Origin: Bacteroidales bacterium
GTDB taxonomy: Bacteria > Bacteroidota > Bacteroidia > Bacteroidales > Muribaculaceae
Assembly: GCA_014800065.1 (NCBI GenBank)
Contig: JAAVGX010000022.1
Coordinates: 5,265-19,967, forward strand
Reading direction: 5' to 3'
Length of the DNA stretch: 14,703 nucleotides
The position numbers were made by a program, and so were the translations under genes. Each line of letters starts with the position of its first letter. The stretch's first letter is position 1. Below, piece after piece: positions 6,144-14,324 of the stretch. The notes under the pieces are model-generated. The model saw only the letters and a program-made list of their open reading frames with translations. It was not told the origin of the DNA and ran no database searches.

Positions 6144-7458
6144 CGAACCCCTTATTCGCGTGGGAATCCTCCCCGCAAAGCATATTTCTTTCACCCTTGA
6201 GGGCAATTATACCCTCGAGGGCGTTGGCATTTCCGGACACTACTCCGTTGAGCAGGTCGATGATAAGATTATGTTCAACGGCAAAGCCTACGATTCTATA
6301 TTGTTCGAAGCCGCCGACGACAAAGCAACTTTCGAACTTGAGGATGTTGTAATCGGTGTGAATTTCCACTGGGAGCGCAAAGAGAATCAGCGTTTTAAAG
6401 GCAACCTTCTTTTCCTGATTGAAAACGGAGTGATGACCGCCGTTGATGTTCTCTCTGTTGAGGACTATCTTGCAAGCGTCATTTCCTCCGAAATGAGCGC
6501 CACCGCCCACGAAGAATTCCTGAAGGCCCACGCCGTGATTTCACGCTCGTGGCTTCTGGCCCAGATAGTAAAGGCCGACCGAATCAGCAACACCGGAGCC
6601 GAATTCAACGCTTTCACCGAAACTGAGGATGAACTCATCCGTTGGTACGACCGCGAAGATCACGTGAACTACCATGTGTGCGCCGACGACCACTGCCAGC
6701 GCTATCAGGGCATTACCCGTCAGACTACCGAACGTGTGCAGCGCGTAATCGACGCTACCCGTGGCCTTGTGCTGGTGGACAACGACGGCGAACTCTGTGA
6801 TGCCCGTTTCTCCAAATGCTGTGGCGGCGTGTTCGAAGAATTCGAAAACTGCTGGGAACCCAAACACTTCCACTATCTGGAAGCACGTCGCGACGATGTT
6901 GACGAAATGGACTTCCCCGACCTCCGTAATGAAGAGGCAGCCCGCGAATGGATTCTCAACCGACCCGCTGCATATTGCAACACTGAGGATAAAGAAATTC
7001 TGGCTCAGGTGCTCAATAATTACGATCAGGAAACCACCGACTTCTATCGCTGGCATGTTCACTACGGTGCCGAAGAACTCTCCGAACTGGCCAAGCGCCG
7101 CAGCGGAATTGACTTTGGCCGTATAATTGCCCTCGAACCGGTAGAACGTGGCACTTCCGCCCGTATGAGCAAGCTGCGTATTGTAGGAACCAAACGCACC
7201 ATGGTCATCGGTAAGGAACTCGAAATCCGCCGTACCCTCTCCGAAAGCCACCTTTACAGCTCAGCATTCGTAATCGAAGCCGGCGAACCCGACCAATCCG
7301 GCTATCCCGCCTCCTTCACCCTTCACGGAGCCGGCTGGGGCCACGGAGTTGGCTTGTGCCAGATCGGTGCTGCCGTAATGGGTGCTCACGGAGCCAACTT
7401 CGAGCAGATTCTCGCTCACTACTTCCCCGGCTCCAAACTCACAAATCATTATCTATAA
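6133..7458 (+). CDS. SpoIID/LytB domain protein without signal peptide
   Basis: The ATG at 6133 gives a 441-residue protein overlapping the DUF4922 gene by 11 bases; an in-frame TTG at 6085 would add 16 unlikely residues. The SpoIID domain is complete: VLSVEDYLASVISSEM (106-121) with E120 at the catalytic glutamate position, KAHAVISRSWLL (131-142), HVCADDHCQRYQG (181-193), FSKCCGGVFEEF (226-237), and the C-terminal HGAGWGHGVGLCQIGA (398-413). SpoIID proteins are lytic transglycosylases that cleave peptide-stripped glycan, and LytB relatives enhance amidases. H181, C183, H187 and C188 may bind zinc, as in clostridial SpoIID. No signal peptide or membrane anchor is present, which is odd for an enzyme acting on murein: it may work on imported fragments in the cytoplasm, or on another glycan. 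The family call is firm; the reaction is uncertain. Confidence 0.88.
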   Translation: MLNNEPLIRVGILPAKHISFTLEGNYTLEGVGISGHYSVEQVDDKIMFNGKAYDSILFEAADDKATFELEDVVIGVNFHWERKENQRFKGNLLFLIENGVMTAVDVLSVEDYLASVISSEMSATAHEEFLKAHAVISRSWLLAQIVKADRISNTGAEFNAFTETEDELIRWYDREDHVNYHVCADDHCQRYQGITRQTTERVQRVIDATRGLVLVDNDGELCDARFSKCCGGVFEEFENCWEPKHFHYLEARRDDVDEMDFPDLRNEEAAREWILNRPAAYCNTEDKEILAQVLNNYDQETTDFYRWHVHYGAEELSELAKRRSGIDFGRIIALEPVERGTSARMSKLRIVGTKRTMVIGKELEIRRTLSESHLYSSAFVIEAGEPDQSGYPASFTLHGAGWGHGVGLCQIGAAVMGAHGANFEQILAHYFPGSKLTNHYL

Positions 7459-7460
7459 TC

Positions 7461-7493
7461 CGGACTCGCTCACCTTCGGGTGATGCGATTCCG
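7461..7493 (+). promoter_or_regulatory. Strong intergenic hairpin with UUCG tetraloop
   Basis: Pairing of 7461-7474 with 7479-7493 gives 13 base pairs, interrupted by one mismatch (C7465/T7489) and one bulge (T7484), and capped by C-TTCG-G, an exceptionally stable tetraloop. It begins two bases after the SpoIID-like stop codon. No T-run follows, so a full intrinsic terminator is unlikely; partial termination, RNA processing or 3'-end protection of the upstream message are options. Confidence 0.65.
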
Positions 7494-7535
7494 CCGGTTC
7501 AGCTATCCTGACCAATCACACAAAACAACCAAGCA

Positions 7536-8924
7536 ATGAGCCAATCAACCAATACGCCGAACGCCGGAAATATGCCGGCACCCGGCAGTAACCGAAATCC
7601 GTGGGCATGGATTCCCACGCTGTATTTCGCGCAGGGCATTCCCTTCATCTTCATCAACATGGTGACGATGGTGCTCTTCACACAGATCGGTATGTCCGAA
7701 ACAAATGCAGCTCTCTACACCGGATGGCTGTATCTGCCCTGGGTTATCAAACCCTTCTGGGGCCCAATCGTGGACGTGATCCGCACCAAGCGCTGGTGGA
7801 CCATCACCATGCAGTACCTTATCTGCCTCGGCTTAGCCGGTATTGCATTCACACTTCCGCTACCCAATAAGGAGGAAATTGCCGCCGGGCTACCCGTGAG
7901 CGCTTTCTCCATCGCTCTCTTCTTCTATGTGCTGACCGCATTCTGCTCCGCAACTCACGACATCGCCTCCGACGGTTTCTACATGATAGCCCTCAACACC
8001 AATCAGCAGAGCGTTTTCGTGGGTATCCGCTCCACCTTCTACCGCTGTGCCAACGTGTTCGGTCAAGGTGGTCTGGTGATGATTGCCGGTGCCCTGGAAG
8101 CCTACTTCCCCACTGCGGTGGCCTGGAAGTGGACAGTGGCTGCAGCAGCAATATTCTTCGGTGTAGTGGCTCTGTACCACACATTCATCCTCCCCTTCCC
8201 CGCTGCTGACCGCCCCGTTGGTCAGACCGAAGGAAAGCGAAGCATCGGCGAAATTCTTCGCGGTTTCGGGGACTCCTTCAAGACGTTCTTCATGAAGAAG
8301 CATGTCCTTCTGGCCATTCTTTTCATGCTCCTTTACCGTCTGCCCGAAGCACAGGTGGTTAAGCTCTGCCAGCCCTTCCTCCTGGCCGCTCGCGACCTGG
8401 GTGGCCTTGGCATGACCCAGCAGCAGGTAGGCCTCGCCTACGGCACCTTCGCCATCATCGGCCTCACCATCGGTGGTATCATCGGCGGTATCTGCGCCGC
8501 AAACGGTGGCCTCAAGAAGTGGATTTGGCCTATGGCTCTTGCTACATCGCTCAACTGTGTGGCTTACATCATTCTCTCTAATGTGCAGCCGGATTTCGCT
8601 ACTGTCGGAGGTAAGGCACTCATCTTCGCAGCGCTCATTCTGGAGCAGTTCGCTTATGGTTTCGGCTTCACCGCCTTCATGCTCTTCATGATGTATTTTG
8701 CCGAAGGTCCTTACAAGACATCCCACTACGCCATCTGTACTGCGTTCATGGCTCTTGGCATGATGTTGCCCGGTATGGCTGCCGGTTGGATTAAAGAAGT
8801 GCTCATGCACAATTCTTACGCCAACTTCTTCTGGTGGGTATTGGGCTGCAACCTTGCTACCTGGCTTGTTACTTTCCTGGTACGTCGCCACATCGACCCC
8901 GCATACGGAGCTAAAACCAAGTAA
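7536..8924 (+). CDS. AmpG/MurT-like MFS permease for muropeptides or MurNAc
   Basis: The 462-residue protein has about 12 hydrophobic segments after a polar 22-residue N-terminus and belongs in the inner membrane. It resembles the AmpG branch of the major facilitator superfamily: FAQGIPF (31-37), GWLYLPWVIKPFWGPIVD (63-80) matching the AmpG 'lP..lKf.WaPlvD' block, and ATHDIASDGFYM (139-150) matching 'aTqDIaiDay'. AmpG imports GlcNAc-anhydroMurNAc-peptides; the related MurT of Tannerella forsythia imports MurNAc and is encoded with murK and murQ. With NamZ directly downstream and a kinase three genes on, MurNAc or a small muropeptide is the likely cargo, but sequence alone cannot choose. The ATG at 7536 is preceded by an A-rich, SD-less leader. 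Strong hairpins lie in the spacers on both sides of the gene. Confidence 0.82.
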   Translation: MSQSTNTPNAGNMPAPGSNRNPWAWIPTLYFAQGIPFIFINMVTMVLFTQIGMSETNAALYTGWLYLPWVIKPFWGPIVDVIRTKRWWTITMQYLICLGLAGIAFTLPLPNKEEIAAGLPVSAFSIALFFYVLTAFCSATHDIASDGFYMIALNTNQQSVFVGIRSTFYRCANVFGQGGLVMIAGALEAYFPTAVAWKWTVAAAAIFFGVVALYHTFILPFPAADRPVGQTEGKRSIGEILRGFGDSFKTFFMKKHVLLAILFMLLYRLPEAQVVKLCQPFLLAARDLGGLGMTQQQVGLAYGTFAIIGLTIGGIIGGICAANGGLKKWIWPMALATSLNCVAYIILSNVQPDFATVGGKALIFAALILEQFAYGFGFTAFMLFMMYFAEGPYKTSHYAICTAFMALGMMLPGMAAGWIKEVLMHNSYANFFWWVLGCNLATWLVTFLVRRHIDPAYGAKTK

Positions 8925-8935
8925 ATTGCCACTAA

Positions 8936-8964
8936 TGAGGTAGCGGTACCTGTCCGCTACCTCA
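8936..8964 (+). terminator. Perfect 11-bp hairpin after the permease gene (terminator or attenuator)
   Basis: TGAGGTAGCGG (8936-8946) pairs with CCGCTACCTCA (8954-8964) around a 7-base loop, starting 12 bases after the permease stop. The stem is long, GC-rich and perfect. The following bases are mixed, with only a short TTTT at 8987-8990, so termination would be partial at best. No TAnnTTTG promoter is seen between it and namZ, which suggests read-through into namZ. Confidence 0.5.
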
Positions 8965-8992
8965 CCTCATACCATATATTATCACATTTTAA

Positions 8993-10252
8993 ATGAAACA
9001 AATTATCTATGCAGCTCTGGCCGGTCTGGTTCTGTGCAGCTGCAACAACAATAGCGCCGAAAGCAAAGAAACCACCGGCAAGGTTAAGCCCGGCATCGAA
9101 GTTCTGCGCGACAATGGTTTTGAAGGCCTCAAGGGTAAACGCGTTGGCCTGATCACCAATCCCACCGGTGTGGACAATGACCTCAAGTCCACCATCGACA
9201 TCCTTCACGATGCCGACAGCGTTGAGCTCGTGGCACTCTTCAGCCCCGAACACGGTGTTCGCGGCGACGTACACGCCGGCGACACTGTCAGCACCTACAT
9301 CGATCCCGCTACCGGAGTAACCGTTTACTCCATCTACGGCAAAACAAAAAAACCGACCGAGGAAATGATGAAGGATGTTGACGTTCTCCTTTACGACATT
9401 CAGGACAACGGTTGCCGTTCGTTCACCTTCATCTCCACCATGGGTCTTGCCATGGAAGCCTGTGCTGATATGGGCAAGGAATTCATGGTGCTCGACCGTC
9501 CTAACCCCGTTGGCGGTAATAAAATCGAAGGATGCCTTGTGGAAGACTCCTGCATCTCCTTCGTAAGCCAATTCCCCATCCCCTACCTCTATGGTATGAC
9601 CCCCGGCGAGCTCGCCACCTACCTCAATGAGGAAGGTCTGCTCAAGGACGGCAAAAAAGTTAACCTCTCCGTAGCTCCCATGGAAGGCTACACCCGCGAT
9701 ATGTCGTTCAGCGAAACAGGTATGCCCTGGGTGCTCCCCTCGCCCCACATCCCCACTCCTGAAAGCGCGCTCTACTACCCCGTATCAGGCATTCTGGGTG
9801 AGCTCTACTACATGAGCATCGGCGTGGGCTACACCGAACCCTTCAAAATCTTCGCCGCCGAATGGATCAACGCCGAAGACCTCGCTGCCCGCCTGAACGC
9901 GCGCAACATTCCCGGCATCAAGTTCCGTCCCATCCACATCAAACCCTTCTACTCCGTTGGCAAGGGGGAAAATCTCCAGGGTGTTGAATTCTACATCACC
10001 GATAAGGACGCAGCTCCGCTGTCGCTCACTCAATTCTATATGATGGAAGAACTGGCCGATATGTATCCCGACCACAAAGTGTTCGAGAACTGCGATACCA
10101 AACGTTTCAGCATGTTCGACAAAGTTGCCGGCAGCAAGGAAATCCGCGAACGTTTCTCCGAAAACTACAAAACCGCCGATATCGAAGAATATTGGAACAA
10201 AGATGTAGAGCCCTTCCGCGCCGCATCCTCTAAATATCATATCTACAAGTAA
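8993..10252 (+). CDS. namZ: Exo-beta-N-acetylmuramidase, NamZ/DUF1343 family lipoprotein
   Basis: The 419-residue protein starts with a lipoprotein signal: a short hydrophobic stretch and lipobox L-C-S-C with C17 as the lipidated cysteine, so it is anchored in the outer or inner membrane and acts outside the cytoplasm. The rest is a DUF1343 domain: LKGKRVGLITNPTG (46-59), FSPEHGVRG (83-91), VDVLLYDIQDNGCR (129-142), LDRPNP (167-172) and MPWVLPSPHIPT (244-255). The acidic-histidine pair in SPEHG (E86, H87) is the most conserved polar feature and the probable active site. The founding member, Bacillus subtilis NamZ, releases MurNAc from the non-reducing ends of glycan chains. Here it follows a MurNAc/muropeptide-type permease and precedes the D-lactate dehydrogenase-like gene by 11 bases, which supports a salvage role. 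Family assignment is firm; activity is by homology. Confidence 0.87.
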   Translation: MKQIIYAALAGLVLCSCNNNSAESKETTGKVKPGIEVLRDNGFEGLKGKRVGLITNPTGVDNDLKSTIDILHDADSVELVALFSPEHGVRGDVHAGDTVSTYIDPATGVTVYSIYGKTKKPTEEMMKDVDVLLYDIQDNGCRSFTFISTMGLAMEACADMGKEFMVLDRPNPVGGNKIEGCLVEDSCISFVSQFPIPYLYGMTPGELATYLNEEGLLKDGKKVNLSVAPMEGYTRDMSFSETGMPWVLPSPHIPTPESALYYPVSGILGELYYMSIGVGYTEPFKIFAAEWINAEDLAARLNARNIPGIKFRPIHIKPFYSVGKGENLQGVEFYITDKDAAPLSLTQFYMMEELADMYPDHKVFENCDTKRFSMFDKVAGSKEIRERFSENYKTADIEEYWNKDVEPFRAASSKYHIYK

Positions 10253-10263
10253 ATATCACACCT

Positions 10264-13059
10264 ATGTCCTACGCCACTTTTGTTAGCAAAATATCGAAAA
10301 CAATCGATTCCCGTCGAATCTATACCGATGCCCTCCGGACACTTGCCTGGGGCACAGATGCCGGTTTTTACCGCATGCTTCCCAAAGTAGTGGTGCGAGC
10401 GGCCAATGAAGATGAGATCCGTACGGTGCTGACCACGGCGTCGGACATGGGTCTGCCGGTAACGTTCCGCGCCGCCGGCACTTCGCTCTCGGGCCAGGCT
10501 ATTTCCGATTCTATCCTCGTGGTGGCCGGCAAGAGCTGGGAAGGCTACCGCATCCTCGATGACAAGGCTGAGGTCATCGCACTACAGCCTGGCATAGTTG
10601 GCGCTCGCGTGGATGAAATCCTCGCACCCTTCAAACGTATTTTCCCGCCCGATCCCGCTTCCAAAAAGAGCGCTATGGTGGGTGGTATAGTTGCCAATAA
10701 CGCCTCGGGCATGAAGTGCGGAATTCACGCGAACAGCGACCGCGTGCTCCGCTCTATCCGTATTATCCTGCCCGATGGTACTCCGCTGGACACCGCTTCC
10801 GAGCAATCGCGCAGCGAGTTCCGCAAGTCACATCCCGAATTAATTAGCGAAATCGAAGCCATTCGCGATCAAGTGCGCAACGATGCCGAACTCTCCGAAC
10901 TTATCCGTCGGAAATATTCTATCAAGAACGTTACAGGTCTGAACCTGCTTCCATTCCTCATTTTTGACGATCCGTTCGACATCATTGCCCACAGTATGGT
11001 TGGCAGTGAAGGTACGCTGGCATTTATATCCGAAGTTACGGTCAATACCGCCCGCAAACTCCCCTACACCGCCTCCGCAATGGTCTATTTCGACTCTCTA
11101 AAAGAGGCTTGTGAAGCCGTTGTGGCCATGCGCAAAGAGGCTCCGGTGCAGAGCTGTGAGCTTCTCGACAAAAAGTCGCTTGCTTCAGTCAACGACACCA
11201 CCGGCAAAGGTCTCACCGCCCTGCTGATGTCCACTGAAGCCGACAATGAAGCCGACCTTCAGGATAACATAAGCAAAACCCTCCGGGTACTGGACCGCTT
11301 CAAGCTCTTCAAACCCGCCGAATTTTCCTCCGATCCTGCCGTTGTGGGCCAGTGGTGGCTTATGCGTTCCGGCGTGTTCCCCGCTGTGGGTGGCACTCGC
11401 CCTGCAGGCACTACTGCTCTTATCGAGGACATCGCTTTCCACATCGACGACATCCCGGAAGCGACCGTAAAACTGGCACAGCTGCTGGAGGATTGTGGCT
11501 ATGACGACGCGTGCATCTATGGCCATGCCCTGGAAGGCAACTATCACTTCATCATTGCTCAAGGTTTTGAGGATCAAGCCGCCATCGACAAATACGCCAA
11601 CCTGATGCGTAAAATCGAAGAGCTCGTGCTGGGCTATAATGGCTCTCTCAAGGCCGAACACGGAACCGGACGCAACATGGCTCCTTTTGTAGAAGCAGAA
11701 TGGGGCTCCAAGGCGTGGGGACTGATGAAACGAATTAAAAAGGCATTCGACCCCAAAGGACTGCTCAACCCGGGGGTAATATTCAACGATGATCCCAACT
11801 GCTTCATCCACGGCATGAAACCGCTGCCTCTTACCGACCCCCACGTTGACCGTTGCATCGAATGCGGATTCTGCGAGGTGAATTGCGTGAGCTGCGGTCT
11901 TACCCTCTCTGCCCGCCAGCGAATTGTGACTCAGCGTGAAATCTCACGCCTCCGCGCCACAGGGGAGAACCCCGAACGCCTGGCAGCCCTCGAAAAGGGC
12001 TTCAAGTACTACGGCAACGAAACTTGCGCCGGCGATGGATTGTGCAGTACTTCGTGCCCCATGAAAATCAACACCGCCGACCTTATTCACGATATCCGTG
12101 AGCGAAACATGGGTCCTACCGGTCGTAAAATCGGCAAGTGGACCGCCCACCACCTTGCAGGCGTGTCGGACGGCCTTCGCATAGCCCTCGGTGCAGCAAA
12201 TGTGGCGCACAAGGTGCTCGGCGACAAGGGTGTCAACTCCGTTGGGCGCACACTCCACAAAGTGGGCTTCCCGCTTTGGACTGCTTCGCTGCCCAAACCC
12301 TTCAACCCCTCGCATCTGACCAAGGAAAAAGATGCTCCCCGACCCCGCAAGGTGGTTTACTTCCCATCGTGCATCAACCGCGCCATGGGTGTGAGCGAAG
12401 AAGCCGGTAAAAAGGAACGTCCATTGCCCGATGTTTTCGTTGACCTCTGCCACAAAGCCGGGTTCGAGGTCATTTTCCCTGAAAATATGAGCGGGCTTTG
12501 CTGCGGCATGATATGGGAAAGCAAAGGAATGCCCGACACAGCCGATCAAAAGCTCCACGAACTCGAAACAGCTCTGGCTCTGGCATCCGAAGCCGGTAAT
12601 ATTCCGGTGGTCTGCGACCAAAGCCCGTGCCTCCACCGTATGCGCGACCACATCCACTCCATGCACCTCTATGAGCCGGCAGAGTTTATCCACGACTATT
12701 TGGCACCGTACCTTGAATTCCATCCTGTGGATGAGCCGGTAGCTGTGCACATCACTTGCTCGTCGCGTCGTATGGGTCTGGGCGAAAAAATTGTGGCGCT
12801 TGCTTCAAAATGCTCCAACAGTGTGCTTGTACCTGCCGAAGTCGGTTGCTGCGGATTCGCAGGCGACAAGGGTTTCACCTTCCCCGAGCTCAATCGCTGG
12901 GGTCTGCGCAAACTCAAACCTCAGATCGATGCCGCCGGTATCAAGCACGGATATTCCAATTCACGCACCTGTGAAATCGGACTTACCACCAACAGTGGAA
13001 TACCTTATAAATCAATCGTATATCTTGTAGACCAAACTACAACGGCCAAACAATCATGA
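10264..13059 (+). CDS. FAD/Fe-S D-lactate dehydrogenase-like oxidoreductase (Dld-II/GlcDF type)
   Basis: The 931-residue protein fuses parts that are separate subunits in glycolate oxidase (GlcD, GlcF). Residues 40-260 are an FAD-binding type 4 (VAO) domain with RAAGTSLSGQ (69-78), GGIVANNASGMKCG (140-153), IKNVTGLNLLPF (220-231) and GSEGTLAF (247-254). Residues 260-505 are the FAD-oxidase C domain with HALEGNYH (421-428), AEHGTGR (464-470) and FDPKGLLNPG. A ferredoxin-like region has CIECGFCEVNC (C531, C534, C537, C541) and CAGDGLCSTSCP (C588, C594, C598). Two CCG-type domains follow, with C703, C746-C747, C832 and C862-C863. Length and order match the Dld-II D-lactate dehydrogenases known from Shewanella, which pass electrons to the quinone pool. 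MurQ cleavage of MurNAc-6-P yields D-lactate, so this setting favours D-lactate over glycolate or 2-hydroxyglutarate, though those remain possible. It overlaps the next gene by four bases. Confidence 0.85.
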   Translation: MSYATFVSKISKTIDSRRIYTDALRTLAWGTDAGFYRMLPKVVVRAANEDEIRTVLTTASDMGLPVTFRAAGTSLSGQAISDSILVVAGKSWEGYRILDDKAEVIALQPGIVGARVDEILAPFKRIFPPDPASKKSAMVGGIVANNASGMKCGIHANSDRVLRSIRIILPDGTPLDTASEQSRSEFRKSHPELISEIEAIRDQVRNDAELSELIRRKYSIKNVTGLNLLPFLIFDDPFDIIAHSMVGSEGTLAFISEVTVNTARKLPYTASAMVYFDSLKEACEAVVAMRKEAPVQSCELLDKKSLASVNDTTGKGLTALLMSTEADNEADLQDNISKTLRVLDRFKLFKPAEFSSDPAVVGQWWLMRSGVFPAVGGTRPAGTTALIEDIAFHIDDIPEATVKLAQLLEDCGYDDACIYGHALEGNYHFIIAQGFEDQAAIDKYANLMRKIEELVLGYNGSLKAEHGTGRNMAPFVEAEWGSKAWGLMKRIKKAFDPKGLLNPGVIFNDDPNCFIHGMKPLPLTDPHVDRCIECGFCEVNCVSCGLTLSARQRIVTQREISRLRATGENPERLAALEKGFKYYGNETCAGDGLCSTSCPMKINTADLIHDIRERNMGPTGRKIGKWTAHHLAGVSDGLRIALGAANVAHKVLGDKGVNSVGRTLHKVGFPLWTASLPKPFNPSHLTKEKDAPRPRKVVYFPSCINRAMGVSEEAGKKERPLPDVFVDLCHKAGFEVIFPENMSGLCCGMIWESKGMPDTADQKLHELETALALASEAGNIPVVCDQSPCLHRMRDHIHSMHLYEPAEFIHDYLAPYLEFHPVDEPVAVHITCSSRRMGLGEKIVALASKCSNSVLVPAEVGCCGFAGDKGFTFPELNRWGLRKLKPQIDAAGIKHGYSNSRTCEIGLTTNSGIPYKSIVYLVDQTTTAKQS

Positions 13060-14237
13060 CACAGACAGACACAAAACAATCCAAACGCCTTCTGGCGCTT
13101 GACATTCTCCGCGGTATCACCATCGCAGGTATGCTCATGGTGAACAACCCCGGGTCCTGGAGCTACATCTACAAACCCCTTACCCATGCCTCGTGGAACG
13201 GTCTTACACCCACGGACCTCGTATTCCCCTTCTTCATGTTTATCATGGGTATTTCAACCTACTTCTCCCTCCGTAAGTATGACTATACGTTCTCCTGGGC
13301 CTCTTTCAAGAAAATCATCAAGCGCACTGTCGTGATTTTCTTCATCGGTATAGCGTTGGCATGGTTCGGAATGTTCCTGCGCGGTATTACCGGCGATAAA
13401 ACACTTTGGGAATCCATCTTTACATTCGATCATATCCGAATTCTGGGCGTGCTGCCCCGTCTGGCTCTCTGCTACGGCTTCGGCGCTACCATTGCGTTGC
13501 TTGTGAAGAAGCAGGCACTGCCGTGGGTTGTTACCGGTATGCTTGTGGTATACGCCATCATCCTTCTTTTCGGCCACGGTTGGGAATTTGCCGACCATAA
13601 TGTGATAAGCATCGTTGACCACAAAGTGCTGGGGCCGCAGCATATGTACGGCGACACTATCGACGGCGTTCACCTCAAGTTCGACCCCGAAGGGCTTCTG
13701 AGCACCCTGCCCTCTATTGCGCATATGCTCATCGGCTTCATCTGCGGCGGTCTGATCATGAGCACCAAAGATAATAAGGAGCGTATCAACAAACTCTTCA
13801 TCGTCGGCACAATCCTCACTTTCGCCGGCTTCCTTCTGGACTACGGAATGCCCATCAACAAGAAAATCTGGTCGCCCACATTCGTTCTCACGACCTGTGG
13901 TCTTGCCTCGAGCTTCCTGGGCCTGCTAATCTGGATTATCGACATCAAAGGTCATCGCCGCTGGTGCAAATTCTTTGAAGTCTTCGGTATCAACCCACTG
14001 TTTCTATTTGTGCTCGGCACGCTGCTGAGCATCCTTCTTGGTACAATCCGTGTACCCTGGGCTGCTGCCGAATCCGGAGTTCGTTCGCTGCACTCAATCT
14101 GCTATCTCGACATACTGATGCCCCTTTGCGGAGGCGACAAAACCTTGGCCTCACTGCTATTCGCACTCCTGTTTGTGTGCCTCAACTGGGTGGTGGGCTA
14201 CTTCCTGTATCGCAAACGCATCATCATCAAGATATAA
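13056..14237 (+). CDS. HGSNAT/NagX-like transmembrane acyltransferase (DUF5009/COG4299)
   Basis: The 393-residue protein has about ten hydrophobic segments and belongs in the inner membrane. Its N-terminus is the signature of the family that includes human heparan-alpha-glucosaminide N-acetyltransferase: RLLALDILRGITIAGM (11-26), VNNPGSW (29-35), PLTHASWNG (41-49) with H44 at the position of the catalytic histidine, and PTDLVFPFFMFIMG (52-65). RILGVLPRLALCY (128-140) and DPEGLLSTLPSIAHMLIG (210-227) are further family blocks. Members carry acetyl groups from cytoplasmic acetyl-CoA to an amino sugar across the membrane, or are thought to; bacterial NagX proteins sit in GlcNAc/chitin-use regulons. 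Here ATGA overlap couples it to the D-lactate dehydrogenase-like gene, and an amino-sugar kinase follows 87 bases on. Acetylation of de-N-acetylated murein sugars is a reasonable guess, untested. Confidence 0.82.
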   Translation: MTQTDTKQSKRLLALDILRGITIAGMLMVNNPGSWSYIYKPLTHASWNGLTPTDLVFPFFMFIMGISTYFSLRKYDYTFSWASFKKIIKRTVVIFFIGIALAWFGMFLRGITGDKTLWESIFTFDHIRILGVLPRLALCYGFGATIALLVKKQALPWVVTGMLVVYAIILLFGHGWEFADHNVISIVDHKVLGPQHMYGDTIDGVHLKFDPEGLLSTLPSIAHMLIGFICGGLIMSTKDNKERINKLFIVGTILTFAGFLLDYGMPINKKIWSPTFVLTTCGLASSFLGLLIWIIDIKGHRRWCKFFEVFGINPLFLFVLGTLLSILLGTIRVPWAAAESGVRSLHSICYLDILMPLCGGDKTLASLLFALLFVCLNWVVGYFLYRKRIIIKI

Positions 14238-14245
14238 TAACTCAC

Positions 14246-14276
14246 CTGATATCACGTTTAAAGAGATAAACATCAG
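14246..14276 (+). promoter_or_regulatory. Bulged dyad upstream of the kinase gene
   Basis: CTGAT (14246-14250) can pair with ATCAG (14272-14276), and GTTTA (14256-14260) with TAAAC (14267-14271), leaving a one-sided ATCAC bulge and a six-base loop. It occupies the first half of the 87-base spacer after the acyltransferase gene. The pairing is AT-rich and modest, with no T-run behind it; it may be an operator, a weak mRNA hairpin or chance. No promoter box was found in the rest of the spacer. Confidence 0.3.
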
Positions 14277-14324
14277 CACAAACCAAACCGAATCAAAAAC
14301 AATACACACATACATCTATAATTT

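Noticed and set aside
7890..8891. 333-codon open frame antisense to the permease gene
   Set aside because: Its translation is a mirror of the C-ending codon use of the permease, rich in H, E, G and T, with no domain and no membrane or signal features; a codon-bias shadow.
11944..12750. 268-codon antisense open frame in the FAD/Fe-S gene, and similar frames at 1195-1755, 2761-3432, 6541-7251 and 11185-11844
   Set aside because: All lie inside genes with strong family motifs, have no recognisable domain, and no promoter was noticed for them.
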